Shown: positions 31,768 through 42,602 of the stretch, piece by piece
Layout: each line of letters begins with the position of its first letter
How positions within the stretch are numbered: position 1 is the stretch's first letter
From: Eucommia ulmoides
Taxonomy: Eukaryota; Streptophyta; Magnoliopsida; Garryales; Eucommiaceae
Length of the DNA: 64,000 nucleotides
Assembly (NCBI GenBank): GCA_016647705.1
Contig: CM028334.1
Coordinates: 15,298,402-15,362,401 of the forward strand
Reading direction: 5' to 3'
Translations under genes and position numbers: made by a program
The notes under the pieces: model-generated
The model's database searches: none
What the model saw: only the letters and a program-made list of their open reading frames with translations
What the model was told of the DNA's origin: nothing

Positions 31768-32439
31768 GATATAATCCGTGCCTAAAGGCACTAATATAAT
31801 ATAGGTCTTTAATTACTAATAAAATAGTCATTACACCTTAGTAAATTATGTCAAAAAAAAAAAACCTAAATACCTTAAAAATAATAGCTATCACAACTAA
31901 TAAAAAAATCAGTATTATCAAATTTAGTTACATCTAAGTTTACACATCTACGTTTTAAATCACATTTATAATGACGTTGGAGTCAGATAAATATAATATT
32001 AGAATTTAAATTATACATTCACAAAAAAAACAAAATAGGAGTAAGTGTGTAAACAATAAATATTTTTTTTAAAAAAAAAATACAAAATAGTAACAGGAGA
32101 AAAAAACATCTTTGATACTATCTTACAGTAAATTACAGTTTGAACTAATAAACACTTTTTGCAAAAATTTGTGCCTAAAGGCACTATTCTAACAAAAGAT
32201 GTTCTTATGAGTTTCTAGCATGGTCATGCTATAAAAACCACTCAGATTCCATCTTTCATCGTGGTATGTTTGAGCAATAGTATAGCATCAAACTTCGTTT
32301 CTGATCTTGTGGGATCGATGAATGAAAGAATTCAATCTTTTAAATTCATGTTCTCTAATATGAGTATCTAAAAAAGCTTCCAAAAGCATGGGCAGTGACT
32401 AATTCAACATGTCCAAAATGATGAAACCAAAAGAGCTCA

Positions 32440-32945
32440 ACAATGAAATGAAATTATAATGAAAAATATTCTGAAAACACTAAGGAAAAAAACTGGAAGA
32501 AAATGGGAGTAGAATTTTACTGTAACTTTTCTAACAACAAAGAGAAAATCAAATGCCTTGCAACTAAATAGCTGGAATTGCTTGCACACACCCTGTTCAA
32601 AAAAAATAAAAAAGTGATTAAAAAAAAGGAAAGCAAACCAACATCACATAAAAGGGAAGAATAAAGGAAAAGGAAAAGACCAAAAGAGCTAAAAATAATA
32701 TAAGTAAATAAACATATAGCAAAAAATAATCTGAAAAAACTGGGAAAAAAAATTGGAAAAAAATAAGGGTAAAGTCCTACTTGGGCTTTCTAAGAACGAT
32801 GAGGAAATCGCATGCCTTGTAACTAAATAGGTGGAAGAAATAAATACATTTCTATAGTTGGAAAAATAATAAAATAATTTTAAAACTGGGGAAAATAAGA
32901 AAACAATTGAGTTAAAAACCTATTCCAGTACAGAGAATCGCAATA
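32440..32945. repeat. Diverged tandem repeat, about 250-bp period
   Basis: The phrase 'caaatgccttgcaactaaatagctgga' near 32550 recurs as 'cgcatgccttgtaactaaataggtgga' near 32808, each preceded by 'aaactgg.aaaaaa' and 'ttctaa.aac'. A third weaker copy follows near 32885-32945. Confidence 0.5.
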
Positions 32946-34739
32946 AACAAACTACATAATTTCAACAAACTAAAATACAATTCTACTAGGAAAACAACTA
33001 CAGTTATAACCAAATCACTATCAAATTAAAAACTTAATACTTTTCAAATAGATTAGGAGGTTAGAAAACAAATTAATCTATCAAACTAAAATGCTAACAT
33101 GCAAAAGCTGAAAAAGAAAAAATTGTATAGCAATAGTAGAGGTAACACAAGGGCCACCTCATGACCCTTGGCTGAGAATAAAAATAAATGAATTATTATC
33201 CAGAACCGTAGGACGTGACTACTGAGCTCCAAAGTTAAATTTTAACAATATTTTTTATCTCCATTTTCCACCTATATCTTCAAAAGGCTGAAAAGTCAAA
33301 ATTCAAACAAATGATACAAAAATAATTGATACTAAAAGCAAATAAAAATTACGAAAATATTTCGCTGGCTATATGTAAAGCAAAAAAACTCACGATCTTA
33401 CATTTTAGTTTGCCTTTCAAGCTTATCTCCGAAAAGTGAAATTAAGATTAAAAACTGAAATTAAAATCAAAATTTGAAATTAAAATTAAATTTCAAAGGC
33501 GAAGGATAAACGTAGTGTGATGTTTTGGCAGTAAAGGGATATCTTTTTTAAATTGTCAAGCAACACCTAAATAAAATTATTTAAAAAAAGATTAAAACAA
33601 ACAATGGCAGTACTCAAGTAATCCCCCAAACTATATCAGATCAGCCACCTTGATTTGCTCCAGGCTAAACTATATCAAAATAGATTTTGCATTCACAAAA
33701 CTAAAAATTAGCATCTTCTTGAAATGAAAACATGAATTTCATATCTGAAATGTAAAAATGATTAGTATCATACTATCACGGTAATAGTAACAATAGTGAT
33801 ATAGAAATAAACATTGAGTAAATGAATCTTTAATTTATTTATAGGAGCTTAGTATCTAACTATGGCATAGAAGCAAAAAGAAGTCACCTCAAAAATAGAA
33901 AAAGAAAAAAGAAAAAGAAAAAATTTAGTCAGTTTGTTTCATATCTCCAGCCAAATGGTAGTAGTTTCACTCCCAATAAAATGACATTGACCAATGAAAA
34001 TTGTGCATGTCACCCTTTTTCACAGCCTGCAAAAAAAATGAAATGGCATCACTTCAACATGCACAATCCAAGAAGAAAAAACATATAAATATTTTATCAC
34101 TTGTGTTGAGTCGTGCCACATGCAAGGGAATAGTAAAAATAAGTATTATATTTTTTTTTTCAAATAATATGTTAAATTAGAAAAATTCACATGTCCCAAC
34201 TTGGTAAGGAACTTGGCAAGGTTTAGAGATGTAATTCTTACATTTTCATTGGCCTTCAGTGCTTGAGCAACGGCCAAAGCCCCATCATCCTACTTCACAG
34301 AAATTAAGTCAAATGATGCCAAAAAAAAAAAAAAAAGGCCATTCATTTAGTGTGTCTGCTCTCAAATTTTGTTTCTGTTCAAAGAAAACTGATAATAGAA
34401 GTGTTTTCTACATAATCATGAATTTATTTAATTTGGTATATTGGACACGAGAATAATTTGCACTGCATGCGAGATTAATTTACTTATCAAGATTTTAAGT
34501 ATCCCGCGTACCAATCCAATAAGAGATAAGGTGATTGGACATTTTCACTGTGCTTTCTTAGTTAAACATATCTTCTTGAAAAATTGTCTTAGCGTCAACT
34601 TGAAAAAGAATCATACCATTGTGCTCCATTGAGTTATTTGATTCTTTCATATATATCATGTGATCTATATTTAATACATCTACTATACGTGATTACTTGT
34701 GTATGTGTTTTATTTGATATATCATTGTACAAGCCCTTC

Positions 34740-35360
34740 TACAAGCACCTAGCAGAGTCAACATGTTGAAATTGTAGGGGATTGATAAAAGCTCTGAGGG
34801 CTAGACTCGTATAAAACTAACAAAAGACAACTTTTATGCTGTGAGGGTGTGAATTGTAACTTAGAGTAGGGTGTTGCTCTAGGCGAGAAATTGTAGCTAG
34901 GCATAAAAGAGAACTTGTCTAGTGAGAGTGTAGTAAGACATAACGAAACTTGTCTTGTGAGAGTTGTAGCAAGGCATATATAAACAAGATTTGACTTGTG
35001 AGAGTTGTAGCAACACATAAACGAGCTTGACTTCTGAGAGTGTAGTTATTAGGCATAAACGACCTTGTCTAGTGAGAGATTGTAGGAGAATATAAACGAA
35101 CTTATTTAGTGAGAGTGTAACAGTTTGGTCTTTATTAGGGAATAAGATCCGAATTTTAGTAGATTAGAAATCCCCAAAGGAGTTCACTGGGAGTAGACGT
35201 AGGTAAGGAGTGACCTTAGCAAACTACTATAAATCGATGTATCTCTATTATCTCTTTCTCTATCTCTAGTTTGTGTGCATATTCATGTTATGTTTATATT
35301 CCGCTGCACTTCCTAAACACTTGGATAATATTGAATACTTGTTAAATGTTGTTTAAAGTA
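34740..35360. mobile_element. LTR remnant with tandem subrepeats, copia-like
   Basis: About six imperfect units of 36-45 bases (34900-35125) share 'cttgtctagtgagagtgtag' and 'ggcataaacga'. Downstream, 'ccccaaaggagttcactgggagtagacgtaggtaag' and 'actataaatc' are wording familiar from the R/U5 part of plant copia LTRs. No partner LTR or coding region was found, so it is a solo LTR or fragment. Confidence 0.5.
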
Positions 35361-35802
35361 TTAAAAAAAAAATAGTTTAATTATTTGCAATACTAAATTC
35401 ATCTTCCTCTTGAGTCTACTTGGACCAACAATTCTTTCTTGGAATAATGAGATTCTTCGGTTTGTTTGAGGTTGTTTTTTTATCATGGCAATTCATGGAT
35501 ATTGGCTAATCGATCTTTTCGAATTCCTTAGTAGTCTTTTAAAAAAAAAACATGACCAAATGATAAAATGCAGATCTTGTAATTACCAAATGAACCAAAT
35601 ATCATTTTTAATTTCCTTAAACTTTAAAATATAAACAAATCGAAATGGAATCAACTTTTGAAATGAAAAACAACATTAGATAGATATGATTCATCATCAC
35701 ACATTAAGAATCCAAAACCAAATCCATCAATAAAACCAACATTTTTGTTAAAAGTAGCAAACCTAACAAGAAACCCTAGCACTTGAAACTAATTAAGCAG
35801 CA

Positions 35803-36267
35803 TTAAACACCACAAATCATGGAAAGTGCCCCAAACAATGCGAAAGCAAGCACTGCAGCAGTGCCGGAACTCACAGCACCACCCATCCCCGCCGCACTGC
35901 CGCCAGCCGGAGGAGATGGAACGGTGGTCTCGTTGGCAGGTTGGGACGGGCTTTCGGGCTCCAGAACCTTGATGATCATCTTCAGTCCTCTCTCGCAGTG
36001 GCCCGCCACACCACTAATGAAGTAGAACAAGCCCGGCCTGTCGAGTTGGAAGATGGTGTCCCCGTTGTTGGAGAAGAAGACCGGGTGGGAGGATCTGCAT
36101 TTCTCGTACTCCTCTTTCGTCACCTCCAAAACCGAATCCTTCTTATACTCGAACCCTGGAACATGAAATTACATTTTTTAACCCCATAAATGCCCAGTAA
36201 GGCAGTAATTGTACTTTCAACAGATTTCTTCTCAATCAATTTAAGAAGATATGTGTATATACGTATG

Positions 36268-36298
<31 letters not shown>

Positions 36299-36479
36299 GC
36301 TTACGGAGAGTGTCATTGATCTTGAACCTATTCTTCGAGGCCCAGTCATTGTAAAGTTGATCATCTTTTGAAGGAGGAATAACCCACCCTTTGCCAGCAC
36401 CAACTTCAAACTCGAAAGAGAGAGCCGTTTGAGAGCAATGGAGGAGAAGAGAGAAGAGAACCAATGCCATTATCCCCAT
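35803..36479 (-). CDS. Early-nodulin-like protein (phytocyanin), GPI-anchored type, 2 exons, 175 aa
   Basis: Secreted cell-surface protein with a plastocyanin-like fold. Exon 1 is 36305-36479 and exon 2 is 35803-36155 (minus strand), with a GT-AG intron of 149 bases splitting an Arg codon (phase 1), the usual intron position for phytocyanins. Residues 1-21 form a signal peptide (MGIMALVLFSLLLHCSQTAL). The phytocyanin domain follows: FEVGAGKGW, YNDWASKNRFKINDTLRF, EYEKCRSSHPVFFSNNGDT and FYFISGVAGHCERGLKM, with the two Cys that form the conserved disulphide. The first copper-binding His is absent (the LRFEYKKDSV stretch has none), so it should not bind type I copper, as for early-nodulin-like proteins. 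A Pro/Ser-rich linker (PSQPANETTVPSPPAGG) leads to a hydrophobic C terminus ending ALFGALSMICGV, a GPI-anchor signal. Length is normal for the family. The role is probably in cell-wall or membrane signalling; the exact function is unknown. Confidence 0.92.
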
Positions 36480-36525
36480 TCCTTTGTAAACTAATAGCCT
36501 TTGATTTTTTGTATGAAAGAAAAAA

Positions 36526-36660
36526 CGAGAGAGAGAGAGAGAGAGAGAGCTCTTTTGTGCTATTTGGTTTTGATCTCTTTTGCGCCTTTGAGAAAAAGAA
36601 TTTGGTCTTAAATTTGGACTTCAAAAGAGTTGATTAGAGAGAGAGAGAGAGTTGGGGAGA
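36526..36660. repeat. GA/CT-rich 5' leader of the phytocyanin gene
   Basis: A (GA)n tract at about 36529-36549 and another near 36635-36665 lie just upstream of the phytocyanin ATG. On the transcribed strand these are CT-rich, typical of plant 5' UTRs. Confidence 0.5.
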
Positions 36661-36904
36661 GAGAGTAGAGAGAAAAGTGGAGTTTATGGCGTTGGCGGCA
36701 ACGGTTAAGTGGAGCAAATCTTTTGACTTAGTAGCAAGTGGTTTTTTAAATTAACACACGAAGTTAAAGAGATGACAGAGGATCGGTTCACATGCTAAGC
36801 CAGCAAGAAAGTCTACATTTGACACCCTAAAATTTCGAATATATTACACTTTTCATCCTCTTAAACTATAAATAGATTGATATTGCTACTTTTGGCGTTA
36901 AGTG

Positions 36905-37095
36905 GCGTTGCTTAGGTGAAGTTTGATTAGTGTTTCTGCTATTCTATTTCAGGGATTTGATTAGTGTTTATGTTTTTCTGTTTCTACTCCCGATATGAGA
37001 ATTATGTTTTTGTCTTTTAATATTCTAGGAATAGAAATACGTTTAGTAACTACCACTATTTCGAAATTGTTTCTATTAGTGTAAAAAAAATGGTT
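36905..37095. mobile_element. Tourist-like MITE fragments
   Basis: 'taggtgaagtttgattagtgtttctgct' followed by a second 'gatttgattagtgtttatg' resemble the left ends of the PIF-type MITEs in the helicase introns. No right end was found. Confidence 0.3.
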
Positions 37096-40000
37096 AACAT
37101 CTCGAGTTGGTCCGGTCAAAGTACCCATGGACTTTTTTTGCTCAGGTGGAGATGATGTGCACTGGAGGCTGAGATCGGAGATCAGTAAACTTTTAATGCT
37201 TCGTGGTCCAATCCAGAGTCACTTCTATATGATATGAGAAGAGACTTTGAGCTGGTACCTGCATAAAGACCCATTGAGGTTGTGCCCAGTGACCGTCTAG
37301 CGTGAGACCAAGAGCTCGAGGGAGAAAGCTACAATATGCTTTCAATCAAATGACTAGCATTACCTGGGGCATTGGATACCTGAGTATATATAGGCGAGAA
37401 GCTCAATTAGTGCCGCAAGATTAGAAGCTTGAGCTTGCTTAATTACTATAAATCGATGCGTGGCTAATAAGTGAGTGCGTGAGGTGACTAGGCCTTTGGG
37501 CTCTATCCTTTGGCCCATCCAGAAGAGCCCATAGGTAGGACCAAGCAGTTTTGGGGATTGAGCTCGGCCCATAAGGGTGGCGAAACCTTCCCTAGTAGAA
37601 TAGAAGATCTCTGGTCTGAGAGCTTTGGTTGAAGAACTATGGTCGGAGAGCTTTGGTCGCATGCCAGCATGAACGTCTTGGTATAGAACCTTAGTCAACG
37701 AGCTCTGGTCGGAGAATTCTCGTCAGAGAACTCTAGAGCTCGGAGCTTGGTTGAACTCTCATAGGCACTCCTATTGATGATGACCGAGCACAGGTAGCTC
37801 GGGAGCTCGACCTCTGCTGATTTGGCTGACTTAGTACTGATAAGCTTGGCCAAACTGAAAGGATATTCACATTAAGAAGCTCTAAACACAAATAGCTCAG
37901 AGCTCGGCCAACATTAGACTCCCGAGAGGATGGGTGATAGCTTGGACAAGATTATGAGGTTAGAGCTCAACCAGGTCATGAGGTCAGAGCTAAGATCATG
38001 ATGTCGGAACTTGGCCAAGTTATAAAAGGCCACATGAGGTTGTCATCCTGAGGTCGGAGCTCAGCTAAGTCTTGAGGTCAGATCTCTGAGAGTTCTTAAG
38101 GTCTAAGCTCGGCCAGGTCCTGAAGCTAGGTCCTAAGGTCAAAGTTTGGCGAGGTCTTAAGGTCTGAGCTCAGCTAGGTCCTAAGGTTGGAGCTCTACAA
38201 AAACCCCCACATATAGGTTCATTTGGTCTTCTTCTATCCTCTGGTAGGAGCTCAGGACTTGAGCTTGGAGCTCGGCCAGGTCCTGTGGTTATAGCTTTGC
38301 AAAAATCCCACAGATGGGTCCCACTATGTCATTCAAAAGTAAGGTGGATTTTGAAGAAAGTTACCCTGCTAAGTGGTGCTCGTTGATTAGAGATCAATGG
38401 TCGGTAGATTTTTCTTACATCAGTTTCCCCTACTCCTAAGTAACGTGGTACAAGGTACTGGGAAATAGTGGTGGTTGTGTTCGGTGCTGACGTTAGTCTG
38501 GAGGTTGGTGGTCCCAGGTCGGCACAAAACTCAAACTTGTACAATTTCACAATACTTGTCACTTTTTCTATTTAACTTCTCACAAGTACGGACCTGAAAG
38601 GATCGCGAAGCTCGGATAATTAGAAAAGGTTCTTCATATTACCGATCTCTAAACACAAGGAGAAGCTCGGATAATTAGAAAAGGTTCTTCATATTACCGA
38701 TCTCTAAACACAAGGAGCTCGAATCTCGAGCTACAATATCCATCCAAGGAGGAACCCTTTCTTGTTCTAGTTGGAGAAAACCTCAGATTTGACAAAGTTG
38801 GTTCATCCTCCCTTACTCTTGACCTCAGGGAGGAAATCTTTGTTCTAAGCTCAAATAGACATTGAGAGAGGCTTTATGAGAGTAGAATCCAAGCCGGGGC
38901 TGCTTGAAGAACGGAGCCAAGAACACAGACCTCGAGATCGACCTCTAAACGACTCAAAGAGTCTCTTCTTTTATGATATCTGAGCAAAGGCAGCTCGATA
39001 AAGGTCACGAGGGTATCTCCTTTTAATGTTAGTCGATCTATGGAGGAACCATTTCTTGCTCTCTAGTCAGAGTAAACCTCAGACTTGGACAATATTTCGA
39101 TAATTTCCATCTGAATCATCCCCAGCTAAGCATTGATCTAAGCTCCAATTTCGAGATACAAAAGCGGTAAACGGAAAATTGAGGTTGGACCTCTTCCTGT
39201 CCTCAAACCAAATCTACCCTCTTAACCTCTTCTTTTTCTCAACACCCTTAGGATGGAGGTCGTAGGATCCTGTCCGACACCTTTGTTTATATTATCAATT
39301 TATAAAAAAATTATATATTTTATGGTTACAATTTGTGGTGTGCTCTTGGGCCAATGGCCCTCTTGCCCCCAGCCCATGACCCCAACTGGTGAAAATATAG
39401 TCGAGTCGTGGGTCAAGGCAAAGATTTTTTTACGGTGCCCGATCCCCTTAGTCACTAGAAGTGCAACACTATGGTCAGACCCTTGTGGCCGGTCATCCGT
39501 GGGTTCTCTGTAGTCAAGCCCATCCTTGAGCCCTTTCGAGTTCTCCTAAATTTTGTCCATGTAGGAGCCTCTTTACTTTTTTGACGCCTGACAGGTGGTC
39601 AACTAGTTAGGTGGTCAATACCCATTGTAGGCTCGCAGACCCGATCGATGCCATGCCCTTGGTGGACAACAGCGGTCGATCGTCGGGTATGGACTACCAA
39701 CTTGTGTAGAGGGTCCAGTTCTCACATTCGGTGCGCAACACCAAATGTACTCATGGTCGGTTCTTCTGAAGATTGATCATAACACAATGGTTGGTCTTTT
39801 ACTAAGGTTTGAGGGCCACTTGGCTTTGTCCATGGTGGGACAGAGGGTTGTTTAGCTCCACCATTAAGCTGCTCCCAGATCAGCTAGAGGACTACTCATC
39901 CCTGTCTATGGTAGGACAGAGAGTTGTTTAGTTTCACCTTTGAGCTGTATTCACAGATCGGCTGGAGGGTTGCTCGTCTTCATCCATGGAGGGACGAAAA

Positions 40001-40189
40001 GTTGTCTGACTCCGCCTCTAAGTGGTGCTCATTCCTCAACTCGAAGTAATTATCGTCGGCCCCTAGGGAGGACCAGCGCGATCCTCTGCTTGGAGCCTCT
40101 TTAAGCCCTAGGCCTTGCTCGGGCCCTTATGCTCTCATTTTTTCTTTCTTCTTGGTAATCCCTTTCTCGCTCTCTTCTGGTCGCGACCC
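37096..40189. other. Retroelement debris with imperfect tandem repeats
   Basis: Repetitive GC-richer DNA in which 'gagctcggccaggtcctgagg' variants recur (37590-38320), with a perfect 55-bp tandem duplication (38607-38716) and 2.5 copies of an 85-90 base unit with 'ccatggtgggacagagggttgttta' (39820-40000). A TATA-like 'gagtatatataggcg' is at 37380-37394. This is probably the LTR or spacer of the Ty3-type element whose gag relic follows. No intact gene is present. Confidence 0.4.
38607..38716. repeat. Perfect 55-bp tandem duplication
   Basis: The unit beginning GAAGCTCGGATAATTAG at 38607 is repeated without change from 38662. This is a recent local duplication. Confidence 0.9.
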
Positions 40190-40575
40190 TCAGGTTGGCA
40201 TTATAGAAGTGGGTGTCATGGTCCAGAGCTTAATCAAAGTTAGTGGCAGGGTTCGAGCAGAAGTCGTAGAATAACCTCTGGTGCCTGAGCCCGTTAATGA
40301 AGGTGGATAACGTGACATTCTCTAAGAACTCATCATAGGCATTGTCTTCTCGGTTGAATTTCTCAACATAATCCCTAATGAATTCACCATGCTCTTACTG
40401 AAAAGTATATATGTGAGCCATGGTCTTCGGTCTTTGGGGCGAGTGGCTAAAGCAAGCAAGGAAAAGTTGCTCGAGCTCATGAAACGTGGAGATGGAGGCC
40501 GAACTCAAGCCATGGAACTAGAACCTCGCTTCCCTGAAAGAGTGAGTGGGAAAGACTTCATTGGACTCATCTCTG
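40190..40575 (-). pseudogene. Ty3-type retrotransposon gag relic
   Basis: On the minus strand a frame encodes SISTFHELEQLFLACF, TMAHIYTFQ, EFIRDYVEKFNREDNAYDEF and TFINGLRHQRLFYDFC, which follows the Retrotrans_gag pattern (SF..L...F...F, then E.LRDYV.RFN). At least three stops interrupt it, and it ends abruptly near 40575 against AT-rich DNA. No pol follows downstream on the minus strand. Confidence 0.65.
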
Positions 40576-40689
40576 TAAATAGAATAAATAAAAAAATGAG
40601 TGAAAATTATTATTCTCAAAAGTTGATATATTGATTTGTTGCAATTCAAAAGAATATATTAAAATTTCTTTAGTTTATACATATCAAAT

Positions 40690-41165
40690 TTGAATTATTT
40701 CAAAGCAATTCGACAATGGTATATCTCATTTCTCATATGCTTTGGTTACTCGTTGTCAAAAGAACTTGAGTAGGTTGTTCGCTTTGTCTCGACGAACTCC
40801 CCTATCCTTTTTATCCATATCCCTTAATAAAGAGCTTGCAATTTAAATCATGCATTCTTGTAAAGTTTTAAACCATGCAACATGCGGTTCGAATATACTT
40901 TTAATTGCACTCTCATTGGATAATGAGGCATCTTCCTGGGAATTTCAAATCTAGCTTTAAAAACACTGAAACAATGTTCTATAACATTTCGGTGAGAGGA
41001 ATGACATTAATTGAATTTTTTTTTTTTAATTTTTGTTGGACATCTATCTCAAAATTCTCGTAAGTGATATCTCTCCCCCAATAGGGTGCCAAGAAAACAT
41101 GTGTGTTCATATACTCCAAATCCACAAGATAGTAATTCCATGTGTCGTGCAATATTTATAAATAT
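40690..41165 (-). pseudogene. PIF/Harbinger transposase relic
   Basis: On the minus strand the sequence encodes YYLVDLEYMNTHVFLAPY, then CHSSHRNVIEHCFSVFKARF and KMPHYPMRVQ, matching the C-terminal half of the transposase at 62165-63552. The final acidic residue of the DDE triad is kept (NVIEHCF). Several stops and a frame change make it non-functional. Its 5' portion forms one arm of an inverted duplication (41060-41273). Confidence 0.75.
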
Positions 41166-41273
41166 CTATTTTTATAAATATTGCATGACACATGAAATTA
41201 CTATATTTTGGATTTGGAGTATATGAACACACATATTTTCTTGGCAGCCTATAAGGGGAGAGATATCCCTTAC
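41060..41273. repeat. Long hairpin: inverted duplication of a transposase fragment
   Basis: The arms 41060-41162 and 41171-41273 are 103 bases each, roughly 90% complementary by eye, around an 8-base loop. Both arms encode the same transposase stretch (YYLVD...APY) in opposite directions. The centre 'gcaatatttataaa...tttataaatattgc' is perfect. Confidence 0.9.
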
Positions 41274-41334
41274 CTGAAATTACTTCCTTGTTGATTTGGA
41301 TAATATCTATGTATATATATACTTATAGGGTTGA

Positions 41335-41480
41335 TTTTAGGTGAATTGATACTTCTTGTATCTAAATATCAACAAGTCTTAAGTTCAATCATTCTCTCCC
41401 ACTTTCTTATTTTTTTTCCTCCCAGTCACTTCTATTTCTAGTCCTAATCACCTCCGACGCTCAATCCTTCACCAGTTCAC
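41335..41480. repeat. Inverted repeat arm flanking the second 2.7-kb LTR (left)
   Basis: 'tcctcccagt', 'caatccttcaccagttc' and 'aagttcaatcattctc' match, in inverted orientation, 45183-45330 beyond the LTR. The pair probably belongs to an older fold-back element. A second arm fragment (42325-42410, 'tttttgatgatcc', 'gcggatatttgagataactgttgcc') matches 45355-45430 inverted. Confidence 0.5.
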
Positions 41481-42602
41481 AACCCATTTCTCCCACTTCC
41501 AAGTCCATCCTTAATTACCTCTCACGTTTCGTCATTCATTCCGACGTACTTCGATCATCCCATCGTTTTTTTTTTTTTTTTACCATAATGAAATTGACAA
41601 CCATTTCTTTCTCTAAATCCCTAAGCACCCCCCATCTGATATATGATCTTTCCTTCTTCCCTTTACCAAACCTTTCATCTCTCACGTTTAATCCTTCCTC
41701 CACGAATACCTTAATCTTCATTCCTCTCCCATGTTCTCTCCCTGAAACGAAGCTCAAGTATATGTCTTTCTCATTTACAATACAACATTTTCCTCTATGT
41801 TTCCATAGTTTCTGTCGTTGTAGCTGTTGTTTTCCTGCGTCTTCGAGTATTCTAGCATTGTTGTTACCCTGTGTAGGCATTCTCTCTCTCTCTCTCTCTT
41901 GCCAAACATTATATCAAAGCCTTCTCTTAACATTGATTTTGATGGATTTTCAGATTCGGTGTTTTGGTCAAGTAGCTTCTCTCTATCAGTATAAGGTTTT
42001 GCAATTATATACTTTATTCTCAAGAGATTGTTTTTTTTTTAGATCTAAATATAATTCTTCAATTTTTCAATTTGTGTTTCTCAATTTGTATTCTCTACGG
42101 AACTGACGCAATTCATAATAAGGAAGGTGTCTTTGCAAATAATTTTTCCTTAAGTATCATTATCATTTAATCAAGTGTATTACTTTATAGGTCAATTTTG
42201 GAATCAAATTTGAAGTAAAAGTATTCGAGAGATTATCCCACTAACTTTATTCTTTTTTGTTTTTTATGTGGACTGAGTTTTTTCTTTTAAATTGATCTAG
42301 TAATCTATATATAAATTAGGATCGATAGACTTTTTGATGATCCAGATAGATCCTACAAAAAAATATGGCTAAGATTAAAGCGGATATTTGAGATAACTGT
42401 TGCCTTAACTTACTATAGACGACAAAAATAAAAATGCAATCACAGAACAAATCATAAGTATATACACTCTTTCATTTACGAACACCAATCCCAATAAAAA
42501 TTTGTTTATTTAACAACACGAATACAAAACCCTAAATATCTCATTTAGTTTTCCTTCAAGTTGCCCCCAAGATATTCCTTCTCTATCGCACCTCCGGATT
42601 TG
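41481..42602. other. AT/TC-rich non-coding stretch
   Basis: The frame at 41588-42106 is open for 172 codons but is Ser/Leu/Phe-rich and looks compositional. A (CT)n tract lies at 41880-41900. No gene is supported. Confidence 0.4.

Larger units (their letters stand above)
31576..34740. other. Long AT-rich non-coding stretch
   Basis: No coding frame of note. It contains an (AT)n tract (31729-31764), the 14-mer GTGCCTAAAGGCAC twice (about 31779 and 32171), and two to three diverged tandem units of about 250 bases. I see no protein or RNA gene that can be supported. Confidence 0.5.

Noticed and set aside
32200-34250. Possible snoRNA or multi-exon non-coding RNA gene
   Set aside because: Some box C-like 'gatgaa' strings occur, but no paired C/D boxes with terminal stems could be found by eye.
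41588-42106. 172-codon frame, possible secreted or membrane protein
   Set aside because: Ser/Leu/Phe-rich, spans a CT microsatellite, no domain and no introns or neighbours that support a gene.
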